Assembly (NCBI GenBank): GCA_019454185.1
Contig: CP075368.1
Location: 992,001-1,056,000 of the forward strand
Length of the DNA stretch: 64,000 nucleotides
Source: Phycisphaeraceae bacterium
Lineage (GTDB): Bacteria > Planctomycetota > Phycisphaerae > Phycisphaerales > UBA1924
Reading direction: 5' to 3'
Shown here in pieces: positions 52,542 through 60,516 of the stretch (positions are counted from its first letter, which is position 1; each line of letters starts with the position of its first letter). The translations under genes were made by a program, and so were the position numbers. The notes below the pieces were generated by a model. That model saw only the letters and a program-made list of their open reading frames with translations. It did not search any database and was not told where the DNA came from.

Positions 52542-53864
52542 CAGGCCGTTGAAAAAGTGCTCTTGAGCGGGCGCATCCGCAACGGCTGGTGCTGCGAACA
52601 GTTGGGTATGAAGGGCAAACCCGAGCGTCAGGCGGCAGTCTATCACACGTTCAACGTCGAGGACCTGATCGAGCCCGGCCATCCGCTGCGTGCGATCAAG
52701 CGGATGGTCGATCGCGCTCTGGCGGACATGTCCCGGACGTTCAAGGCCGCGTACAGCGATCGTGGCCGCCCGAGCATCCCGCCCGAGACGCTGCTCAAGG
52801 CCCTGCTCTTGCAGTGCCTGTACACGATCCGGTCCGAACGCGAGCTGTGCCGGCGGCTGAAGACCGACCTGCTGTTCCGCTGGTTCCTGGACCTCCAGCC
52901 GTCGGACGACGTGTTCGATCACTCGGTCTTCACGCACAACCGAGTGCGGCTGAGCGAGCATGGGATCACACAGAAGTTCTTCGACCACGTGGTGAAGCAG
53001 GCGATTGATGCCGGGCTGACCAGCGACGAGCACTTCACCGTGGACGGCTCCCTGATCCAGAGCCATGCGTCGCTCAAGAGTCTCAAGAAGATCGAGCGGG
53101 AGGCCGCCGGAGAGGATGATGGGGGCGCTCCTCCGCCATCGGCCGGGGGCACGCAGGGACGCAACCCGTCTGTGGACTTCAAGGGGGAGCGTCGCACCAA
53201 CGCCACCCACCAGAGCACGACCGACCCCGAGGCGAAGCTGTACAGGAAGGGCGACGGCGTGGGCGCGTTCCTCTGCCACTCGGGGCATGCGCTCACCGAG
53301 AACCGGCACGGGCTGGTGATGAGCGTGCGGATCGACGAGGCCAGCGGCACGGCCGAGCGGGAGAACACGCTGAAGATGCTCGATCATCTGGAGCGGCGGC
53401 ACGGCGTGCGTCCGGCGACACTGGGCGCCGACAAGGGGTACGACGCGGGGCCGTTCCTCTTGGAACTGGAGCGGCGTTGGATCGAGCCGCACGTGGCCAT
53501 CAAGGCCGGGAAGATCGATCCGACCAGCGAGCGGGCCGACGACGGGACCTGGGCCCGATGGTTCGCACGCAGCGAGCAACGCAGTGCGGCGTTCAAAAAG
53601 AGCCAACGCCGACGAAAGCTGGTGGAGGAGTTCTTCGGATGGGCCAAGACGGTGGCGGGGATGAGAAGAGCCAGGCACGTGGGACGCGAGAAGATCAGCC
53701 AGTGCTTCGATCTGGCGGCCGCGGCGTACAACCTCGTGCGGATGAAGAACCTGCTGGCCGGGTGAATCGGACCACACGAGCCGAGCAGGCGGGGCCGATC
53801 AAGCAGGGCTCGTGCCGCTGGACCGAATCAGGCCCCGGCGTGTCGGCCATTGTTCAACGGCCTG
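52542..53864 (+). mobile_element. IS5-family insertion sequence (1323 bp)
   Basis: Terminal inverted repeats CAGGCCGTTGAA at both ends. Target duplication TTAG (52538-52541 and 53865-53868), i.e. CTAA on the gene's strand, fitting the YTAR target of the IS5 group. One transposase gene. It split an AAA_13 ATPase gene; precise removal gives back an in-frame junction, which confirms the boundaries. Confidence 0.93.
52608..53765 (+). CDS. IS5-family transposase
   Basis: 385 residues from ATG 52608. DUF772 N-terminal domain (GRPSIPPETLLKALLLQCLY, SERELCRRLKTDLLFRWFLD) and a DDE catalytic core: Asp in FTVDGSLIQSHAS, Asp in LGADKGYDAGPF and Glu in RRKLVEEFFGWAK. A Gly/Pro/Glu-rich loop separates the first Asp from the rest, with FKGERRTNATHQSTTDPEAK next. 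Complete and apparently intact. Confidence 0.92.
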   Translation: MKGKPERQAAVYHTFNVEDLIEPGHPLRAIKRMVDRALADMSRTFKAAYSDRGRPSIPPETLLKALLLQCLYTIRSERELCRRLKTDLLFRWFLDLQPSDDVFDHSVFTHNRVRLSEHGITQKFFDHVVKQAIDAGLTSDEHFTVDGSLIQSHASLKSLKKIEREAAGEDDGGAPPPSAGGTQGRNPSVDFKGERRTNATHQSTTDPEAKLYRKGDGVGAFLCHSGHALTENRHGLVMSVRIDEASGTAERENTLKMLDHLERRHGVRPATLGADKGYDAGPFLLELERRWIEPHVAIKAGKIDPTSERADDGTWARWFARSEQRSAAFKKSQRRRKLVEEFFGWAKTVAGMRRARHVGREKISQCFDLAAAAYNLVRMKNLLAG

Positions 53865-55549
53865 TTAGTGCGCTCGCGGATCAGGCCAAACGCGAGAAAG
53901 AGCGCGTTGCCGTCGAGGCTGGATACAGGGTCGTCGAGCACCACCGTGCCATTCAGCTTATCAAACGTTCGGTCTTCCAGCGACTTCAAGAAGTACAGCA
54001 GCGCGATCGCCGACATCTCACCCTCGCTGAGCATGTCGGCAGGGACGCCGTTCCGAGTGATGGCGTAGCCGTTGTCCTTGATGGTCAGTTGCAAGTCGCC
54101 GTGTCCGAGGTACCGCTTCAGGTCCTCGTTCAGTTCCTCGGCGGGGCGGCGATGCTCCCTGATCTCGCTCTCGAGCCGTTCGATTTCCGCCGTCAGTCGT
54201 TTGATCTCGGCTTCGATAAGACCAATCGCTGTCGTTGCCGCCTGCACGGCATCTCGGAGCCGCACGAACTCGTCCATGGCCTGCGCGATCATGTCGAGAG
54301 CCAGGCGATCGCGTGCCTCGCTCACGCGGCGGTCGAACTCGTCGCACGCCTGATTGTGCCGCCGGATGATCTCGTTCAGCCTGTCGAGGGCCGCCGTATC
54401 AACAGTCGGCACAGCCTCGCTGAGAGACAGAGCCGCGAACGGCACGCCCCTCTTGCGCTTCAGGTTCTCCACGAGTACGGCGAGGTACGTTCGCACGGTA
54501 TCGATCATTTGCCGGAACGCCCGTTCGGCGGAGCTGAAGTCCGCTTGCAAATCATCGTACAGTTCAGCCCGATTGGGAGGCCTCACCCCGGCTGCCTGCC
54601 CGTTGGCTGCTTCCAACGCCCGGATCTGCTCATCAATCTCCCGCAGAAGCCGTTCGTACTCGGCGTTGAAATGCGCCTCCAGTTCACCGAGGCGGCCCGC
54701 GGGCAGTGATTGCTCGCAGAAGAGGCACTTGTCCGATCGGCGGTCATTGTGCAAACCGAGCCCACGGCGGACCCACTCCGCAAGCGCAGAGTCATCCTTC
54801 AGGGCGTGGATGGCCGACGAGACGACGGTTGTGCGCAGCAGCGCGGCGACTTGATCAGCCAGCCCCTGAAGGGCGGGAACCTGATAGATGACTTCCGACA
54901 CCTTTGGCTTGGGGGTCGCCTGGTGGTGTTGCGCCAGCAATGCCTCGCGCTGGTCATCGCGCAATCGATGTAAGGCGGCGTCTCCATTCGCCGCCATCTG
55001 CTGCGCCCGGCTTTGATAGTCCGACTTGTTGTAGTTGTTGTACGCGCTACCCGACTTCTGAAGTGTATTCTTGATGACCTTGGCCCGGTCGATGCAGTGC
55101 TTCTCAAAGTCCCGATCTGCCTGTTCCTTTGCCCGCTGGGCGGCACCCAGCTCCTCCTGCTTGACGTTCCGCTCAGTCTTGAGGCGGTCCACTTCCTTCG
55201 CCTTCTCGACGTTCTCCTGGCCGACGACGTAGATCGGCGGGACATCGCCGCCGCCAATGGGAAACACGCTCTCATGAATGAAATCGCGGTTGAAGACGCG
55301 AATCGGAAACGTCGAGGACGGGAACTCATTGCCGGCGATATCCGTGCCCCCGACTCTGAGAACAGCCTCGCCAACCGTCGGCGGTCGGCGCAGCTCGAGG
55401 GAGCGGAACAAGCGGCTGAGCGTCGTCTTTCCGGTGCCGTTCCAGCCGTACACGAGGTTGTACCGCCCGAAATCCGATAGGTCCGCTGGCCACGAGAAGT
55501 CGCGGAACACGCCACAACCGCGGAGTTGGTGCATTCTGTCTATGGGCAC
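53865..55549 (-). pseudogene. AAA_13 (RloC/PrrC-like) ATPase, N-terminal fragment
   Basis: About 561 codons before the IS junction, from GTG 55549 (GGAG 8 nt upstream) or ATG 55534. Walker A GWNGTGKTT in NLVYGWNGTGKTTLSRLF; long coiled coil with a zinc-hook-like CLFCEQS; signature LSEGEMSAIALLY; Walker B GTVVLDDPVSSLD. With the C-terminal fragment the intact protein would be 755 residues. AAA_13 includes the anticodon nucleases PrrC and RloC, which are often linked to type I restriction systems such as the one at 60.5-64 kb, but I see no sure nuclease triad. Interrupted, so presumably dead. Confidence 0.9.
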
Positions 55550-55694
55550 TCGATCTACTCCGAGGAGACACGAACAGCGCCTGCCACATGTATGCCGATG
55601 TCGGTGAGCATAAGCGTGGTCTCTGTTTCGTGATCGTTCCGATCCCCGCCGCACCCCTTATCGCAACCCCGCGCCAAATCCTCGGATGTGTTAA

Positions 55695-55737
55695 CCGAGA
55701 GTCGGAGAGAGTTTGAGAGGTTTGGCCGAGAGTCGGA
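55695..55737. promoter_or_regulatory. Paired operator-like dyads
   Basis: CCGAGAGTCGGA occurs at 55695-55706 and 55726-55737, 31 bp apart (three helical turns). Each contains the dyad CCGA-gag-TCGG. They lie about 150 bp upstream of the ATPase gene and 380 bp upstream of the divergent HTH/TPR gene, a plausible binding site for an autoregulator. Confidence 0.45.
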
Positions 55738-55888
55738 CCGGAACGCTTGGGGTTCCCATCGCACGCTCCTTGGACCACCCATACCAGAGAGCGCGGCGTC
55801 TCGATCCACCCCGCGTCTGATCCCGAAAACTACGACGTTTCCGCGACCTCGCCCGGAGGTCCAAAACCGCCCATTCCGCCAAGCAAAA

Positions 55889-55910
55889 CCGCCACGCTTT
55901 CACGTGGCGG
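55889..55910 (-). terminator. Minus-strand hairpin followed by T run
   Basis: CCGCCACG and CGTGGCGG pair around a 6-nt loop; on the minus strand TTTTGCTT follows. Looks like a terminator pointing toward the ATPase gene, though no minus-strand gene precedes it. Confidence 0.45.
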
Positions 55911-56117
55911 GAGTGAACTCCCCGATCGGAACGGGTTCAAACCACCGAATCGGGCCCCGTGGTTGGGCTCAGTTCGGTAGCGCCGTGGTTTACAGCCGTC
56001 GTGATAACCATCCGACTCACCCTTGAGGCACTTTCCCGGCGTCGCATTGTCCAAGCCGCACGGCTGATCCGATGGGCCAGTTTCCAACAATGGGGCAGTC
56101 GAAACAGGAGACTGCTG

Positions 56118-57890
56118 ATGGAGAGTGACCACGATCGGAATCCCTGGAAGTGTCCAACCTCGGGAGTGTTGCTTGGCGTGCTCGTGAAGGCATTGGACCT
56201 CGGAAATCCCGATGTGGGGGGGGCGAGAGCATCCAAGCATCTCGGCAGCGAGCCGTCGCTCGGCCGTAGCGCCCGCGAGTATTTCCGCGGCGAGTGGGTG
56301 GCCGTGCCACGCCAGCGAGAGATATGCGGCTGGGTTGTCGAGGCCGCGACGAGTGCGGGGCTGTTTTCCACATTCACGCTGCCGAGAGATGGCAATACCG
56401 ATGCGCCGCCAGCCCAAGAGTTCTTGACCGACGTACTGGTTCAATGGTTGTCCGATTGGGATGCCATCTACTTCCAAGGCTCTACGGGCTGGCCCGACCC
56501 TCACCCCTCACTTGCAGTGTTTGTGCTCGGTCGCCAAGCGGTGATCGATCTGGCCCTGCGTGTGACGGCTTTGGTACAGCTTTCCGGCGGATGCGACTGG
56601 ACTCAGTTTGTTACCCATGCCACGGAAGACAAGCCGGGAAAGGCGATCCTCTCAAGCTTGATGGCCACAGGGTCTCGACATCAGACGCGAGAAGGACTTG
56701 CCCTGTCAATCGGCGTGGAGAAGTCCACCGTTGACGACTGGATGGACAAGATGACGGTGCCTCGCGACATCAACTTGAGAGCGCTTGCAAAGCACTTCGC
56801 CGAATCGACTAGCCACGAAGAGCAGCTCCTGGTGTGGCTCCGGCTTCAATGGGCGCTCGTCGCGATCAAAGCCGCCCTCTGTCCTCACATGGAGCCCGCA
56901 CACTTGGCCGACGTGTTCAGTGCATTCATGTGCCTCGTCCAACTCTCCTTGGCCATGCAAGCACAAGTCCCACTCTCGCGCGAAGCGATGCTCTTCACCC
57001 AGGTGCTGACCCTCCGCAAAGGCAGTCGCCTCGAGACGAGCAGGGCTCTATTCGGCTACTGGCTCGACCATCAGAGCAGCCCGCTCTGGATCGACGACAT
57101 TCTGGTTGCGGGCGAAAAGGGGGCAGCCGCGCGTATCCAAGAGTGCTTCGAAGTGATTGGCGACGAATCGACTACTCGCAAGCGATGGGATGCCGACCAC
57201 GACATGGCTGCGCTTTCAGTGGCTCAAAGGCGGATACAACAGAGCAGCGCGTACCTGATTGCGATGTCCCCGCGCGCTTTCCGAGGCGACTTGGATCGCA
57301 TCGGAAAGTCCGTCATTCCGAAGTACCCGCTGCCCGACGTGCTGGCTTGGCTTGCCAGGGACCGCATGTCGCGCGGGGAGCATCGTGAAGCGATCGAGAT
57401 GTGGAAAGAAGTGATCGCGAAAGACCCAGAGTCCGCCGACTCACACTGCCACTACGGAGTCGCACTGTGGCATGCGACACCCAATCCACAGTTTGATGAA
57501 GCGATTGAGCAGTTGAAACGAGCGTCCGAGTTGCGACCGGATTGGGACTACCCCGTTGCCGAGATCGCGAGGGTGTACCTGCACCGCGGCTGGACCGGGC
57601 ACGCCATCCAGCACCTTGAGTCCGCGCCCCCGTGTCTAGTGCACGGATCGCAAGACTGCTCGTTCATGCTCGCCCTCGCCCAGTTCACGTCCAAGCAGTA
57701 CTGCGAGGCTGGGAAAGCAGCTGTCAGGGCGCTCGAGTTAGATCCCACCTATGCGGCCGCGGCTCATCTCGCCGCCGAATGCGCGTTTGCCATGGGTGAC
57801 AAGGCTGAAGGCGGACGACTTGCTCGCGTGGCGTTGCATTTGGGCAATCGGTTGAGCTACGACAAATGGCTTCGTCCGATGACGGGTTGA
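56118..57890 (+). CDS. HTH and TPR protein of the defence island
   Basis: 590 residues from ATG 56118, 8 nt after AGGAG. The N-terminal half is unrecognised. At about residues 190-225 there is a helix-turn-helix of XRE type: REGLALSIGVEKSTVDDWMD then RDINLRALAKHF. The C-terminal ~140 residues are TPR repeats (SRGEHREAIEMWKEVIAKDP, FDEAIEQLKRASELRPDWDY, YCEAGKAAVRALELDPTYAA, GDKAEGGRLARVAL). It resembles a regulator or sensor rather than an enzyme. Divergent from the broken ATPase across a 568-bp gap. Confidence 0.8.
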   Translation: MESDHDRNPWKCPTSGVLLGVLVKALDLGNPDVGGARASKHLGSEPSLGRSAREYFRGEWVAVPRQREICGWVVEAATSAGLFSTFTLPRDGNTDAPPAQEFLTDVLVQWLSDWDAIYFQGSTGWPDPHPSLAVFVLGRQAVIDLALRVTALVQLSGGCDWTQFVTHATEDKPGKAILSSLMATGSRHQTREGLALSIGVEKSTVDDWMDKMTVPRDINLRALAKHFAESTSHEEQLLVWLRLQWALVAIKAALCPHMEPAHLADVFSAFMCLVQLSLAMQAQVPLSREAMLFTQVLTLRKGSRLETSRALFGYWLDHQSSPLWIDDILVAGEKGAAARIQECFEVIGDESTTRKRWDADHDMAALSVAQRRIQQSSAYLIAMSPRAFRGDLDRIGKSVIPKYPLPDVLAWLARDRMSRGEHREAIEMWKEVIAKDPESADSHCHYGVALWHATPNPQFDEAIEQLKRASELRPDWDYPVAEIARVYLHRGWTGHAIQHLESAPPCLVHGSQDCSFMLALAQFTSKQYCEAGKAAVRALELDPTYAAAAHLAAECAFAMGDKAEGGRLARVALHLGNRLSYDKWLRPMTG

Positions 57891-58010
57891 TTCTCCAACT
57901 CAGGCGGCTGACCTTGCCAATGTTCCAGACGATGATGCTTCCGTCACAACTTGGTCAGCGATGGTCGTGTAGACCACACCCTGATCAGGCCAACACGAAA
58001 GGAAGTTCGC

Positions 58011-58163
58011 ATGGCACACTCGTCCAACAGCAGTGGCGGCAAGAGTCCGGTCGGCGGCAACAGCGGTGGCGGAGGCAAGGGGGGCGGCAACCCGCCGAAT
58101 GGTCCCAGCACAACGGGCAAACCGTCAGGAGGTGGACGCGGCAATAACCCGCCCGGGAAGTGA
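58011..58163 (+). CDS. 50-aa Gly-rich small protein
   Basis: ATG 58011 has a strong AAGGAAG ribosome site at ideal spacing and the gene is followed by a textbook terminator, so translation is likely. Composition is almost only Gly, Ser, Asn, Pro and Lys with GNSGGGGKGGG-type runs; no helix, signal or Cys. It would be disordered and basic. Function unknown; could bind RNA or form condensates. Sits 120 bp after the HTH/TPR gene on the same strand. Confidence 0.65.
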   Translation: MAHSSNSSGGKSPVGGNSGGGGKGGGNPPNGPSTTGKPSGGGRGNNPPGK

Positions 58164-58198
58164 TCTCGAAGTCGGGATGGTGAGACCATAGATCGCGC

Positions 58199-58236
58199 CA
58201 ATGCCCCCGGACCGATAGGTTCGGGGGCATTTGTTT
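58199..58236 (+). terminator. Rho-independent terminator after Gly-rich gene
   Basis: ATGCCCCCGGA (58201-58211) pairs with TTCGGGGGCAT (58220-58230), then TTGTTT. Separates the rightward genes from the convergent nuclease-like gene. Confidence 0.85.
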
Positions 58237-58251
58237 GAGGCGACATCACCG

Positions 58252-59577
58252 CTACTCCCCGGATTGGTCTGCGCCGTTAGGCGTGGGACCGGACTGCCCA
58301 CCGAATTCGGTGACATCGGGCTTCCGCGGTGTCCCGAACTGCTTGAGAAGGTGCTCCAGCATTTCGGGCGACATTCTCTTCCGGTAGTCGTCGGGGTCGC
58401 CATTGATCATGAACGCATCCACGCTGAAGCCGAGCCCGCCCCTGACTGGCTCGGTAGCGATGCCCACCACACGATTGACGTTGAGTTTCAGCATGGCGCC
58501 CATCGCGAGCATTTGCAGCGATTTCATCCGCTCCTCGCGGCTGCTCGTGGAAACCATAAACACGATAGTCGCGTTATCTCGCGTCATCGGCGAGTTGGCA
58601 AACCATCGGTCCCGCTTCTGCTCAATGCACTTCTGGCTCTTCTCGATAAGTCCCTCGCCGATGATGCGGCGGTCGATCCGTCGGATCTTAGCGAGTTCCG
58701 CCGCGACCTTGGCGTAAGCCTCTCGGGGATCGACGGGCTGCTCCAAACGGGCTCTTCGCGCTTCGATGTGGGGCAGCTTTGCGTACCGCGCCTCGTGCAG
58801 GATGTCGATGATGGCATCCACGAGTAGGGAGGGTTGATCCATCTCATCCCGTCGCTTCCGGGCTTCCAGTTTGGAGAACTCCTCCCAGCAGCCCTCGCCG
58901 ATGATGAAGTCATCATGGTCTGCGACGTTCCTCCGGAACTGGTCGGGATCGCCTTTGTAGACGGCCAGCAGATCGAGCTCCGTGACTCCCATGAGCATGT
59001 TCTTTTCGAAGAATGCTTCCCGGGCCTGCAAGTACTCGATCAGATCGCCGGGAGTCGAGAGTTCGGTGAGCAGGTCCAAGAGTTCAGTATGTGTCGTCGT
59101 CAGCACGCTGACCGGAACGCCCCCGATATCGATGGTTGGACCCTTGCCAATCTTATCGAGTTGCGGGTGGTCCACGATAGCGATGCCGTAGAAGTGCTTG
59201 ATTCTGACTGCATCGACCGGCACCTGGCCCTGCCGCTCGTTCTCGACGGCCTTGACTAGCCCTGACCGAATCGCGTTCACACCCCTCTCGATCTGCGACA
59301 GGGCCTTCTTCAGGCGGGTATTGGCCCAGCCCGACCAGTCTTCGTCTGTCCGGTTCGGACGCTTCTCCCGATCCGCCGTCTTGACCTCTATCAGGACAGC
59401 CGTGTCGTCCAGCAAGAGCAGCAGGTCGCATAGCTCGAACTCGTTGTTGCACGCAGCACGGTATTTCTGACCCCGAAAGAGAAAGTCCTTGCCGAAAGGA
59501 GCGTGGCACGCCCATTCGACGAAGTCCTCACCGAGAGTCCCAACTGGTGGCTTTGACGGTCCGTTCGTATTGCTCAT
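58252..59577 (-). CDS. PD-(D/E)XK nuclease-like protein
   Basis: 441 residues from ATG 59577 (GAGG site). Nuclease fold at about 15-120: LGEDFVEWACHA helix, then NEFELCDLLLLLDDTAVLIE with VKTAD, giving the D...ExK triad (D of CDLLL, EVK). The rest is a large helical region with KLEARKRRDEMDQPSLLVDA and YAKVAAELAKIRRIDRRIIG, ending in SPEMLEHLLKQFGT. Likely a DNA-cleaving or -nicking enzyme of the defence island. Downstream of an unknown gene and hsdM on the same strand. Confidence 0.8.
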   Translation of the reverse strand: MSNTNGPSKPPVGTLGEDFVEWACHAPFGKDFLFRGQKYRAACNNEFELCDLLLLLDDTAVLIEVKTADREKRPNRTDEDWSGWANTRLKKALSQIERGVNAIRSGLVKAVENERQGQVPVDAVRIKHFYGIAIVDHPQLDKIGKGPTIDIGGVPVSVLTTTHTELLDLLTELSTPGDLIEYLQAREAFFEKNMLMGVTELDLLAVYKGDPDQFRRNVADHDDFIIGEGCWEEFSKLEARKRRDEMDQPSLLVDAIIDILHEARYAKLPHIEARRARLEQPVDPREAYAKVAAELAKIRRIDRRIIGEGLIEKSQKCIEQKRDRWFANSPMTRDNATIVFMVSTSSREERMKSLQMLAMGAMLKLNVNRVVGIATEPVRGGLGFSVDAFMINGDPDDYRKRMSPEMLEHLLKQFGTPRKPDVTEFGGQSGPTPNGADQSGE

Positions 59578-59785
59578 CGTTCGCCGCCCTCGACAGCCTG
59601 CGTCCGACACTTGCTCTCCACGTAATGCTGAAGCCATCGATACTTCTGTGTGACCCTGTCATCAGGGTGCTTGGCAAGCTCCTACTCAGCCAATCGACGG
59701 CATTCGGCCAGGGGACGGGAGGGGCAGGAGGCACGGTAGTGCAATTGTTGGGGATCGTTTCCGGGTACAAGGCGCAGCTCCACGC

Positions 59786-60499
59786 TTACCTGCCCAGGAG
59801 GCGAGAGAGCCAGCTCTTGCGCTGAACTTCCCCACGGTCGGGGTCGTTCTCGCCGCGCAAGATTTTGGACATGCTCTCTCGAAACTCATCGCTCTGTCGC
59901 CGCTGTGCGGCGACCCATTCACCGATCGCGGCCTGCCACGGCTCGGCGAACAGGTCGAATGGGTCGGCGTGAGTGGCTGGCTCGCCCCAGTGCTGGGATA
60001 TGCGAATGCAATCAGTCTTATTGAGCCACTCGACGTGTCGGTAGCCAATCTGCCGGTAATCGATTGCGACAGGGCGTGCGGCCATGCGCTCAAAGAGAAT
60101 AGATGCCGCATTGAACCCGGGGCAGCCGGTCTTGTGGCCGTTCACCTCGTACTCGATGTACGGCACTCGGTGCAGAACTGTCGCCTCGACTGCAGCGGTG
60201 TAGAGTTCACGAAACAGGGCATCTTGGTCATCGCTCACTCTGATCATCGCCCGAATGCAGATCAACAGGTCCCGATACGCCGCCGGAAGGGGTCGTTGGT
60301 TGCGGCAGATCGCCGCCGCCTCGATGTGCCTTCGCTCGCGCTTCAGGCGCGCGACCGCGTCGGCCCAGAACTCGCCCTCAACATACAGCTTCTCAACGAA
60401 CTTCTGATGCGAGTCCCAGAAGTCGGCGGTTGCGATCATGCCGTCCCGCCGGACATTCGCCGCCAACTCCGAGGGCGTGATGAGTCGCACGATCGACAC
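59786..60499 (-). CDS. Unknown protein between hsdM and the PD-(D/E)XK gene
   Basis: 237 residues from GTG 60499 (GAGG seven nt upstream), 17 bp after hsdM. Soluble, no signal or helix. Visible segments: EKLYVEGEFWADAVARLKRE, AAYRDLLICIRAMIRVSDDQ, YIEYEVNGHKTGCPG, RHVEWLNKTDCIRISQHWGE. No motif I can name. Close spacing suggests cotranscription with hsdM. The 208-bp gap to the next gene holds nothing obvious. Confidence 0.65.
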   Translation of the reverse strand: MSIVRLITPSELAANVRRDGMIATADFWDSHQKFVEKLYVEGEFWADAVARLKRERRHIEAAAICRNQRPLPAAYRDLLICIRAMIRVSDDQDALFRELYTAAVEATVLHRVPYIEYEVNGHKTGCPGFNAASILFERMAARPVAIDYRQIGYRHVEWLNKTDCIRISQHWGEPATHADPFDLFAEPWQAAIGEWVAAQRRQSDEFRESMSKILRGENDPDRGEVQRKSWLSRLLGR

Positions 60500-60516
60500 G
60501 ATAAATCCTCGCGATC

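Larger units (their letters stand above)
55550..56117. other. Intergenic region between divergent ATPase and HTH/TPR genes
   Basis: 568 bp with no supported gene. It holds two identical dyads (55695-55737), a hairpin at 55889-55910, and further pairing such as CCCGAT/ATCGGG around 55930-55970, which could be a structured leader of the HTH/TPR gene or an unannotated RNA. Confidence 0.5.

Noticed and set aside
52557-52607. Upstream GTG start for the IS5-family transposase
   Set aside because: It lies almost on the terminal repeat, and the extra residues do not look like family sequence; ATG 52608 fits better.
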